Origin: Deltaproteobacteria bacterium | GTDB taxonomy: Bacteria > Desulfobacterota > WTBG01 | Direction of reading: 5' to 3' | Assembly: GCA_013139225.1 (NCBI GenBank) | Contig: WTBG01000329.1 | Location: 1 to 9,672, forward strand | DNA: 9,672 bases | Shown: positions 1-5,519 of the stretch, in pieces | Layout: each line of letters starts with the position of its first letter | Position numbering within the stretch: position 1 is the stretch's first letter | The notes under the pieces: model-generated | The model's input: only the letters and a program-made list of their open reading frames with translations | Told to the model about the DNA's origin: nothing | Databases searched by the model: none | Program-made: the position numbers and the translations under genes

Positions 1-2
1 TA

Positions 3-230
3 ACTGAAGATCAGTTTCAAAAGGCGTACTTTGAGTACCTTGAGAAGAGCTATATTGATCAAAGACACACATGGGACACTGTAGTGGAAGGGGATAGGAT
101 AGTATTGATTTGTAGTTGTAACGCAAAAGGTAAAGCCTGCCACCGACATTTTATTGTCAAATTTTTAAAAAAGCTTGGAGTAGTTTATAAAGGGGAACTT
201 GAACCACAAAAAACACGAAAGAAAATTTAG
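3..230 (+). CDS. C-terminal part of a small CHR-motif protein (DUF488-like), 5' end outside window
   Basis: The frame is open from the left edge to a TAG stop and gives 75 residues; the start codon lies upstream of the window. The visible part has a charged, aromatic helix-like stretch (residues 1-30 of the fragment). A hydrophobic strand then ends in Cys37-x-Cys39, followed by Cys46-His47-Arg48 and a C-terminal segment ending LGVVYKGEL. The pattern 'hydrophobic strand, C-x-C, about six residues, CHR, helix, G-x-x-Y-x-GE' matches small uncharacterised proteins often labelled DUF488-like. Their biochemical role is not known to me. The clustered Cys and His could bind a metal or take part in redox chemistry, but that is inference. 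The tail is lysine-rich. There is no neighbouring gene close enough to suggest an operon, because the next gene starts about 340 bp downstream. Confidence 0.6.
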   Translation, partial: TEDQFQKAYFEYLEKSYIDQRHTWDTVVEGDRIVLICSCNAKGKACHRHFIVKFLKKLGVVYKGELEPQKTRKKI

Positions 231-234
231 TTTT

Positions 235-302
235 ACCCCGTTAGAAAAAAGATCTCGCTATTTACGGTGAATTTTAAAACAGTCTAAACTTTCTAATGGG
301 GT
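235..302. repeat. Inverted repeat with ACCCCRTTAGAAA ends (copy 1)
   Basis: ACCCCGTTAGAAA at 235-247 is matched by the reverse complement of 290-302 (TTTCTAATGGGGT). That gives 13 positions with one G-T wobble and a 42-nt interior. It begins five bases after the stop codon of the preceding gene. The same terminal word occurs at 2672-2763, so this looks like a small dispersed palindromic element (REP- or MITE-like) rather than a gene-specific signal. It could still act as a 3'-end stem-loop for the upstream gene. There is no U-tract immediately after the stem. Confidence 0.6.
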
Positions 303-570
303 TTATCTTTTAACCACAAAGCACGAAGAAAATATATTTTTCTTTGTCTAATTTTTGTATTTTGGAAAACTTCTATCTTTTTGTTTCACACTTCGAATCT
401 CGTGTTTTCATCCTATCTCCAAGTATCAAGTATCCAGCGCATCTTATTACCTTCTCTCTGATTTCTGTCCATCCACCCTGAACCCTAAATCGTATCAAAA
501 TTATCTAACATGGTTTACCCAAAGACCATTATGTGGTATAGGAAAGGTCTGGATTTTGAGAGGAGATTAT
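303..570. other. Spacer with decayed heptamer-type repeats, no gene seen
   Basis: This stretch upstream of the DUF3024 gene contains an 'aaccacaaagcacgaagaa' tract (312-330) and a short A/T hairpin around 327-345. A 7-bp-phased segment follows at about 393-443, with two adjacent exact copies of AAGTATC (421-434) preceded and followed by related units. An open frame starting at 355 runs through it into the DUF3024 gene. That N-terminal part has low-complexity composition, lies on repeat sequence and has no homology that I recognise, so I treat it as non-coding. No convincing promoter was found. Confidence 0.5.
414..443. repeat. Heptamer repeat tract, CAGYATC family (plus orientation)
   Basis: AAGTATC occurs twice in exact tandem at 421-427 and 428-434. 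It is flanked in the same 7-bp phase by TATCTCC (414-420) and CAGCGCA (435-441). The unit is a variant of the CAGYATC heptamer that also occurs at 2829-2863 and, in reverse orientation, at 5244-5271. Confidence 0.5.
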
Positions 571-888
571 ATGAGTCATCCCAATGAGTTTGATATTAAG
601 CGACTTGAGAAAGCTTTTGAATCTCCGTTCCCTGATAAGGTGAAGAGTGTGGTGGAAAAGACTAAGGGAGGGTATGCCCTCATTGAAACCAGACTACCTT
701 GGGATGGATCGGATAACCCCTGGACACGTAATCTGGTAGCTAAAATAGTTTTTGTTAAATCCTCTGGTATCTGGAAGCTTTACTGGATGAGAGCTTCAGG
801 GAAGTGGAATCTTTATAAAGAACTTAAATCTTTGAATGACGTAATTAACGCACTTAAAGATGATGTGCATGGTTGTTTTTGGGGGTAG
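571..888 (+). CDS. DUF3024 family protein
   Basis: This encodes a 105-residue soluble protein of unknown function. It has the hallmarks I associate with DUF3024: an N-terminal helix (residues 5-30), a strand ending IETRLPW (38-44), an AKIVFVKSSGIWKLYW core (58-72), a KWNLY motif (78-82), a helix (86-96) and the terminal D-x-x-GCFWG (residues 98-105). In the family these correspond to the 'AK-x-RYV... WxLYWxRADLKWHRY' core and the '...E-x-GCFFG' end. The length fits the family. I chose the ATG at 571 because GAGAGGAG (558-565) sits a few bases upstream and because the longer frame to 355 adds only repeat-derived residues. There is no signal peptide or membrane segment. The gene appears to stand alone between repeat-containing spacers. 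The family assignment is fairly secure; no function should be inferred. Confidence 0.85.
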   Translation: MSHPNEFDIKRLEKAFESPFPDKVKSVVEKTKGGYALIETRLPWDGSDNPWTRNLVAKIVFVKSSGIWKLYWMRASGKWNLYKELKSLNDVINALKDDVHGCFWG

Positions 889-894
889 GGTAAA

Positions 895-929
895 CAGTCC
901 GCAGTCTACAGTTTGCGGTCCACAGTCCA
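895..929. repeat. Heptamer repeat tract, CAGTCYR-like, five units
   Basis: Five consecutive 7-bp units fill 895-929 just after the DUF3024 stop codon. Four begin CAGT and one begins CGGT, and most continue TCC or TCT. The units vary by one to three bases, as expected of a decayed tandem array. The rest of the spacer to truA (930-1000) shows no other clear element. Confidence 0.65.
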
Positions 930-1000
930 AAAACAAACGAAAACTGATTTTTTAATTCTGGCCATTACATCTATTTTCGCAATTGCCTGTTTAGTATCTC

Positions 1001-1738
1001 ATGAGAAATGTTAAACTTATTATTGCTTATGATGGGACTGATTACAAAGGATGGCAGATACAAACGAGTGAACCGACTATTCAGGGGGTCATTGAAGAGA
1101 AACTGGGGATTATCCTCAATCAACAAACAAGGATAGCCGGTTCGGGCAGGACAGATGCAGGCGTCCACGCTCTAAACCAGGTAGCCCATTTTATTGCCAA
1201 TTCTAAAATAGAACCTGAATTGTTAAAAAAGGGGCTTAATAGTCTTCTCCCGCCAGACATTGTACTTAAAGAGCTCAGTGAAGTAGATGCTGATTTCCAT
1301 GCCCGTTATAGTGCCAAAAGTAGAGTCTACAAATACCTGATCTGGAGAGGTGATACCTTTTCTCCCTTTTGCAGAAGATTTTCCTGGCAGATGCACTATC
1401 AACTGGATTTGGAGGAGATGAGAAAAGCGGCGGAATGTCTTGTCGGCCTGCATGATTTTGCTTCCTTTCAGGGAACCGGCAGTGCAAGCCTTTCTTCAGA
1501 AAGAGAGATTATGAGATTTACCATAAGAGGACGTGCGAAGGGATGGATTGTAACTACTATTGAAGCCAGTGCTTTCCTCAGACATATGGTGCGCAATATC
1601 ATGGGTACCTTGATTGAGGTGGGAAAAGGAAGTATGACAGTTGCAGAATTCAGAAATATCTTTGCATCCAAAGACAGGAGCAGGGCAGGGATCACTGCTC
1701 CTCCACAGGGCTTATTCTTAAAAAAGGTTAAGTACTAG
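1001..1738 (+). CDS. truA: tRNA pseudouridine(38-40) synthase TruA
   Basis: This 245-residue cytoplasmic enzyme isomerises uridines 38, 39 and 40 in the anticodon stem-loop of tRNAs. The catalytic motif GSGRTDAGVHA spans residues 47-57, with Asp52 as the nucleophile (equivalent to Asp60 in E. coli). Other family marks are the N-terminal AYDGTDYKGWQ (9-19), the conserved tyrosine region SRVYKYLIW (107-115), and the C-terminal AFLRHMVRNIMGTLIEVGKG (191-210). Length is typical of bacterial TruA. The ATG at 1001 follows an in-frame stop at 992-994, so no longer start is possible. No Shine-Dalgarno-like sequence is visible in front of it. The gene converges on the minus-strand phosphoesterase, and the 70-bp gap between them has only weak stem potential (GTTT-gtag-AAAC near 1776-1787). 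Confidence 0.97.
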   Translation: MRNVKLIIAYDGTDYKGWQIQTSEPTIQGVIEEKLGIILNQQTRIAGSGRTDAGVHALNQVAHFIANSKIEPELLKKGLNSLLPPDIVLKELSEVDADFHARYSAKSRVYKYLIWRGDTFSPFCRRFSWQMHYQLDLEEMRKAAECLVGLHDFASFQGTGSASLSSEREIMRFTIRGRAKGWIVTTIEASAFLRHMVRNIMGTLIEVGKGSMTVAEFRNIFASKDRSRAGITAPPQGLFLKKVKY

Positions 1739-1808
1739 ATAATATCTGTTGATGCATGTTAATTGCCCGTTGAAGTTTGTAGAAACAATCAATTGCTTCC
1801 AAATGTTT

Positions 1809-2537
1809 TCACCTTCCTGAAGCAAGCCTTGAAGCTAAAAAGGGAGGGAGCCCTGCGTCCATAATCTTTTTCTGTGTGCGTTCAATATTATAGGGAATTC
1901 TTCTAAGAGTAAAACGAACATCATCTGTATTATAGATTCCATATGCAGCCCGGGGGTTGCCATCACGCGACTGCCCTACACTCCCTACATTAATAATGTA
2001 ACGGTGAGAATCACGCAGGGTAAAAGAAGTGTTGATAAGAATAGAGATTCTACGTTCTTCATCTTCTACAAAAGCGATAGGCCTGTGTGAGTGGCCAATG
2101 AAACAGATTTGATGGTCATAATAGTTAAAACTTAACGAAGCCTCCTGAAGAGAGAATATATAATCCCATTTCTCAGGTTGGTTAGGAGCCGCATGGACCA
2201 GGGTAATGGTATTCCGGGTTTGAATTAGTGGAAGTGTTTTTAGGAATTCCTTGTGGCTCTGTGTGATCTTCCTTGCTGTCCATTCAATTGCAACTTTAGC
2301 TAAAGGATTAAAATAAGAGGTTTTTGTTAATCCCACCGTTGCCCAATCATGATTGCCTGCAATTACAATTGTGGTAAGTCCTTGTAAGATTTCTATGCAC
2401 GGATTGGGATCGGCACAATATCCTACAATATCTCCCAGGAAAAAAACCTGATCAACTTTCTCCTTGGAGAGGTCTTCTAATACTGCCTGGAATGCCTCCA
2501 GGTTGCTGTGTACATCTGAAATAATCGCGTATTTCAT
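1809..2537 (-). CDS. Calcineurin-like metallophosphoesterase
   Basis: This 242-residue single-domain enzyme belongs to the calcineurin-like phosphoesterase superfamily (YfcE/MJ0936-like branch, Metallophos_2). All metal-binding motifs are visible in order: Asp8-x-His10 (ISDVHSN), Gly35-Asp36 (LGDIVGY), Gly61-Asn-His-Asp64, His115 (LVHAAP) and Gly148-His-Ser-His151. The NVGSVGQSRDG block (183-193) is typical of this branch. The family binds two divalent metals and hydrolyses phosphomonoesters or phosphodiesters. Some relatives are annotated as diadenosine-tetraphosphatase-like, but the substrate cannot be told from sequence. There is no signal peptide, so the protein is probably cytoplasmic. 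The ATG start aligns with the usual beginning of the first beta strand, although no clear ribosome binding site precedes it. It stands alone on the minus strand between truA and the pheA cluster. Confidence 0.9.
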   Translation of the reverse strand: MKYAIISDVHSNLEAFQAVLEDLSKEKVDQVFFLGDIVGYCADPNPCIEILQGLTTIVIAGNHDWATVGLTKTSYFNPLAKVAIEWTARKITQSHKEFLKTLPLIQTRNTITLVHAAPNQPEKWDYIFSLQEASLSFNYYDHQICFIGHSHRPIAFVEDEERRISILINTSFTLRDSHRYIINVGSVGQSRDGNPRAAYGIYNTDDVRFTLRRIPYNIERTQKKIMDAGLPPFLASRLASGR

Positions 2538-2671
2538 AATTAATATGGATTGGAAAGAAGCTCTTTCATTTTACATACTGCTAACAGCGTGCTTTGTCAA
2601 TATCTGATGATAAATCTTGAACCACGAAGTTCGTGATTCGGGGTAAAAAACAAAAAGGAACCACGAAGCTC

Positions 2672-2763
2672 ACCCCATTAGACTACTAACAAGGTTCTGT
2701 GTATGTTTGCGATTTGTATTTAAACACATTCCGTAGATGCTCCCTACTTTCTTTCTAACGGGG
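2672..2763. repeat. Inverted repeat with ACCCCRTTAGA ends (copy 2)
   Basis: CCCCATTAGA at 2673-2682 is matched by the reverse complement of TCTAACGGGG at 2754-2763, with one mismatch. The mismatch would be a G-U wobble in a minus-strand transcript. The interior is 71 nt. The terminal word is the same as that of the 235-302 element, which shows that both are copies or relics of one dispersed palindromic family. The interiors differ in length and sequence. Confidence 0.55.
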
Positions 2764-2828
2764 CAGGTGAAGGTGCACGAAGAAAAAACATTGATTTTTT
2801 TTGTGGTTTCATATATTGGTATCCCTTG

Positions 2829-2863
2829 AAATATCTAGCATCCAGAAACCAGTATCCAGTATC
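2829..2863. repeat. Heptamer repeat tract, CAGYATC family (plus orientation), five units
   Basis: Five units in strict 7-bp phase span 2829-2863. The last two are exact CAGTATC copies (2850-2863), and TAGCATC (2836-2842) is a close variant. It ends about 87 bp before the pheA start codon. Confidence 0.65.
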
Positions 2864-2874
2864 ATTTTTATCGT

Positions 2875-2904
2875 TTGCACCACATCCTATATTCACCGTA
2901 ATTA
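2875..2904 (+). promoter_or_regulatory. Possible sigma70-type promoter for pheA
   Basis: TTGCAC (2875-2880) is followed after 18 bp by TAATTA (2899-2904), about 45 bp upstream of the TTG start. Both boxes are imperfect and the region is A/T-rich, so a chance match is likely. It is the best candidate I could find in this leader. Confidence 0.2.
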
Positions 2905-2939
2905 TTAGCAAAAGAAAAATTTTCTAACTATTAAATATT

Positions 2940-2953
2940 GAGGTGTCACCTTG
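2940..2953 (+). promoter_or_regulatory. Ribosome binding site fixing a TTG start for pheA
   Basis: GAGGTG at 2940-2945 lies 5 nt before the TTG at 2951. An in-frame TGA at 2939-2941 overlaps it and excludes any longer start. The residues that follow line up with the normal beginning of a chorismate mutase domain. Confidence 0.75.
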
Positions 2954-4036
2954 AAGAAGAAAGACGATTTAGAGCGTTTGCGCAAGAAGATTGATCAAAT
3001 TAATGCAGAGATTTTAGAACTGCTCAATGAGCGGGCTTCTGTAGTGTTGGAAGTTGGGAAGGTGAAGAAGAAAGCCAAAAGTGACTACCATGTGCTTGAC
3101 AGAGAGCATAAAATTTACCAAAAGCTTGCAAAACTTAATAAAGGACCATTTCCCAGCAGTGCCATAAGGCCGGTATTTAGAGAAATTATTTCTGCTTCGC
3201 TTTCTCTTGAACATGAACTTCGAGTGGCTTACCTGGGTCCTGAAGCAACATTCTGCCATATCGCTGCCATCCAGCAATTTGGTCAATCAGCAACGTTTAT
3301 TCAAAGCAGAAGCTTAAGAGACGTTTTTAATATGGTAGAACGAGGCGATTCTGATTATGGAGTAGTTCCCATTGAAAATACCACAGAAGGAGTAGTTAAT
3401 CCAACGTTGGATATGTTCATTGATTCTCTATTAAAAATCTCTGCTGAGATTCTTCTGGGAGTTTCACACCACCTTTTATCAAAAAAAGGAAAGCTGGAGG
3501 GTATTAAGGAAATCTACTCACATTCCCAGGCGATTGCTCAGTGTAGCAATTGGCTGGAACGAAATGTTCCCGATATTCCGGTATTGGAAATTTTTAGCAC
3601 GGCTAAAGCCGCTCAATCTGCAGCAAAAAATCCTAAGATTGCTGCTATTGCTGGAGAATTTGCCGCTAAATTTTATGGTCTTAAGCCTATTTTCAAAAAC
3701 ATTGAAGATAACCCCAAAAACTTTACGCGCTTTTGGGTGATTGGCAAAAAATCAACTGGAAGTACCGGGGAGGACAAGACTTCTGTTATGTTATCGGTTA
3801 AGGATGGAGTGGGTGCTCTTCACAAGACTCTCAAGCCTTTTGCCAAGCATAAAATTAATCTTGCCAAGATTGAATCACGCCCCTTCAGACAACGACCATG
3901 GGAATACATCTTCTTTATCGATCTTGAAGGCCACACCAATGATAAAAATGTTAGCAGGGCTCTTGATGAGGTGAAGGATACTGCCCAGTTCTTAAAAATT
4001 CTTGGTTCTTATCCAAAAAGCGAGTCAAAAACTTAA
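2951..4036 (+). CDS. pheA: Bifunctional chorismate mutase / prephenate dehydratase (P-protein)
   Basis: This 361-residue cytoplasmic enzyme converts chorismate to prephenate and then to phenylpyruvate, the precursor of phenylalanine. Residues 1-88 are an AroQ-type chorismate mutase helical domain (LRKKIDQINAEILELLNERA, 10-29). Residues 91-268 are the prephenate dehydratase domain: VAYLGPEATFCHIAA (92-106), GVVPIENTTEGVV (137-149), SHSQAIAQC (190-198) and the catalytic Thr-Arg-Phe at 259-261 (NFTRFWVIG). Residues 277-356 form an ACT regulatory domain with GALHKTL (288-294) and the phenylalanine-binding ESRP (308-311), which predicts feedback inhibition by phenylalanine. Length and domain order are standard. 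The start is a TTG with a good ribosome binding site. HisC follows 59 bp downstream and tyrA comes after it, an aromatic amino acid cluster. Confidence 0.96.
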   Translation: MKKKDDLERLRKKIDQINAEILELLNERASVVLEVGKVKKKAKSDYHVLDREHKIYQKLAKLNKGPFPSSAIRPVFREIISASLSLEHELRVAYLGPEATFCHIAAIQQFGQSATFIQSRSLRDVFNMVERGDSDYGVVPIENTTEGVVNPTLDMFIDSLLKISAEILLGVSHHLLSKKGKLEGIKEIYSHSQAIAQCSNWLERNVPDIPVLEIFSTAKAAQSAAKNPKIAAIAGEFAAKFYGLKPIFKNIEDNPKNFTRFWVIGKKSTGSTGEDKTSVMLSVKDGVGALHKTLKPFAKHKINLAKIESRPFRQRPWEYIFFIDLEGHTNDKNVSRALDEVKDTAQFLKILGSYPKSESKT

Positions 4037-4095
4037 AATGAACCAGTCTAAGTTTCCCTTCTTAAAAGATTCATTGCTATTTCCCCTTGCGTTAA

Positions 4096-5196
4096 ATGAA
4101 ACGGTTAATTAAAGAAAACATTGCAAAAATAGGTACGTATCAACCTGGCAAGCCTATTGAGGCATTGAAAAGAGAGTACGGAATTAAAGAGGCAGTAAAA
4201 CTTGCTTCCAATGAAAATCCTTTAGGTCCCTCACCGAAGGCAGTGGAAGCCATTATGGCTTCCGTAAATGGTATAAACCGCTATCCTGATTCACATGGTT
4301 TTTATTTAAAAGAAAAACTGTCCCAGAAATTAGGGGTGAAAAGTGATTCGATATTTTTAGGGAATGGTTCAGATGAAATTATTCAACTTATAGCTCAGGC
4401 CTTTCTCCTGCCTGGTGAAGAAGTTATTATGGGTGATCCTACTTTCTCATTTTATCAGATGGTGGTGGTGGCTGCCGAAGGTAAGGAGGTTAGGGTTCCC
4501 CTGAAGAATTTCTCTTACGATCTTTCCTCCATGGCTGACCGCATCACCCCGCAGACTAAATTGATATTTATTAATACCCCCCTTAATCCGACCGGTACGA
4601 TTGTTAAAGAAAAGGATTTTGAGGAGTTTTTAGAGCAGGTGCCATCGGATGTCATACTGGTTTTGGATGAAGCTTATGGTGAATATGCTACTGATAAATC
4701 TTTTCCTGACTTTCTTAGCTATTTAGGCAGCAGCAAGAAAATGTTTATTCTTCGTACCTTCTCAAAAATATACGGACTGGCAGGTCTAAGAATAGGCTAT
4801 GGTATAGCACAACCTTACCTTGTCAGTTGCCTCAACAAGATTAAAGGACCATTTAACACCAACTCATTAGCACAGGAAGCAGCACTTGCTGCTTTGGATG
4901 ATGAAGAACATCTTAAAAAATCTCTTGCCAATAATCAGGATGGCTTAACCTATCTGTATAGCGAACTTGATAAGTTGGGAACTGAATATATACCTACCCA
5001 GGCCAATTTCTTTCTCATTAAGATTGGTGAAAATGCTCTGGGTGTTTATGAAGCCCTTCTTAAAGAAGGGGTAATTGTTCGGACTATGACAGGATATGGT
5101 TTGCACAACTATTTGAGAATCTCTGTAGGATTACCAGCAGAAAATGAGAAATTCATAAAAGCCTTGAAGGAGGTTGTATCTCGCAAGCAGGAATAG
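4096..5196 (+). CDS. hisC: Histidinol-phosphate / aromatic aminotransferase (HisC family)
   Basis: This 366-residue PLP-dependent fold-type I aminotransferase is of normal HisC length. The family opening is KIGTYQPGKPIEALKREYG (11-29), followed by KLASNENPLGPSP (35-47). The PLP-phosphate loop is LGNGSDEI (88-95) and the NPTG motif is at 164-167. DEAYGEY (191-197) has the cofactor-contacting Asp191 and Tyr194. The Schiff-base lysine is Lys224 in RTFSKIYGLAGLRIGYG (220-236), and the substrate-carboxylate arginine lies in YLRISVG near residue 343. HisC transaminates imidazole-acetol phosphate with glutamate. In several bacteria the same enzyme also handles phenylpyruvate and 4-hydroxyphenylpyruvate. 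Lying between pheA and tyrA, it probably serves aromatic synthesis here, perhaps in addition to histidine; that is inference. The start ATG has no visible ribosome binding site. Confidence 0.9.
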   Translation: MKRLIKENIAKIGTYQPGKPIEALKREYGIKEAVKLASNENPLGPSPKAVEAIMASVNGINRYPDSHGFYLKEKLSQKLGVKSDSIFLGNGSDEIIQLIAQAFLLPGEEVIMGDPTFSFYQMVVVAAEGKEVRVPLKNFSYDLSSMADRITPQTKLIFINTPLNPTGTIVKEKDFEEFLEQVPSDVILVLDEAYGEYATDKSFPDFLSYLGSSKKMFILRTFSKIYGLAGLRIGYGIAQPYLVSCLNKIKGPFNTNSLAQEAALAALDDEEHLKKSLANNQDGLTYLYSELDKLGTEYIPTQANFFLIKIGENALGVYEALLKEGVIVRTMTGYGLHNYLRISVGLPAENEKFIKALKEVVSRKQE

Positions 5197-5299
5197 AGTA
5201 ATTGAGGAATTCAGGGATTTAAGAATTGCAGGATTAATCTTTTGGATGCTGGATGCTGAATGCTGAATATGAAGCAACAAGTAGATGTATTAGATTCAA

Positions 5300-5415
5300 A
5301 ATACGAAATCAGAAGCACGAAGCACGAAACAAACCCGAATGACCAAAATTCAAATGGTGATAAAACAAAGGGTTTTGAACATTTGAGATTCGAATTTTGA
5401 ATTTGTTTTCGTATT
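5300..5415. repeat. Long imperfect palindrome with heptad-phased arms
   Basis: The left arm (5300-5356, 57 nt) starts AATACGAAA and ends TTCAAATG. The right arm (5380-5415, 36 nt) starts CATTTGA and ends TTTCGTATT. Outer and inner ends pair, and the arms differ by 21 nt, exactly three heptads. The 23-nt centre contains a small AAAAC/GTTTT stem (5362-5366 and 5372-5376). It could fold in RNA or as a cruciform. There is no terminal U-run, so it is not a classical terminator. Confidence 0.5.
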
Positions 5416-5416
5416 G

Positions 5417-5442
5417 ATCCCTGCGGGAAGCTTCGCACGGAT
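5417..5442. repeat. Compact GC-rich hairpin in the hisC-tyrA spacer
   Basis: ATCC-C-TGCG-GG / TT-CGCA-C-GGAT forms a 26-nt hairpin around AAGC. It has eight Watson-Crick pairs, two G-U pairs and one C-C mismatch. It interrupts the A/T-rich heptad text and is richer in G+C than its surroundings, so it looks like a small inserted palindrome. Confidence 0.5.
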
Positions 5443-5519
5443 TTCGATATTCGGATTTAGGATTTTAATAAGTATCTAGGATCACTTTGATTAGCAGGGT
5501 TATAGAAAAGGGTGGGTAA

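Larger units (their letters stand above)
2538..2950. other. Divergent spacer between phosphoesterase and pheA, filled with repeat remnants
   Basis: No gene is supported in these 413 bp. In order I see: a perfect small palindrome, CACGAA-g-TTCGTG (2623-2635); an 'accacgaag' tract repeated at 2621 and 2660; an inverted repeat with ACCCCRTTAGA ends (2672-2763); a 'gcacgaagaaaa' tract (2774-2785); a heptamer array (2829-2863); and the leader of pheA. Because the flanking genes diverge, the spacer must hold promoters for both, but none is obvious on the phosphoesterase side. Confidence 0.6.
5204..5464. repeat. Heptad-phased repeat region between hisC and tyrA
   Basis: Read in 7-bp units from 5204 to 5357, most units end in two purines (16 of 22 by my count). 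Several are near-identical neighbours: ATGCTGA twice at 5253-5266, and CACGAAG then CACGAAA at 5316-5329. The stretch 5244-5271 is a clean GGATGCT/GAATGCT array, which is the reverse complement of the CAGYATC unit found upstream of the DUF3024 gene and of pheA. Similar 7-bp phasing resumes at 5380-5414 and 5443-5470. No coding potential is apparent in this 323-bp gap. Confidence 0.6.

Noticed and set aside
355..570. N-terminal extension of the DUF3024 frame back to an ATG at 355
   Set aside because: It lies on repeat-derived spacer sequence, has no family similarity, and a good ribosome binding site precedes the ATG at 571.
414..929. CRISPR array
   Set aside because: The repeats are 7-bp tandem units without 25-40 bp repeats or unique spacers, and no cas genes are present.
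1739..1808. Bidirectional terminator between truA and the phosphoesterase
   Set aside because: Only a 4-bp GTTT/AAAC stem with weak flanking pairs could be found, and there is no T-run. The evidence is insufficient.
3534..3974. Two short plus-strand frames inside pheA
   Set aside because: They are shadows of the pheA frame. PheA is continuous with all its domains, so they do not indicate a frameshift or an overlapping gene.
5211..5438. Minus-strand frame across the hisC-tyrA spacer
   Set aside because: It is a translation of phased repeat text (low-complexity Ser/Phe/Leu) with no ribosome site and no recognisable domain.
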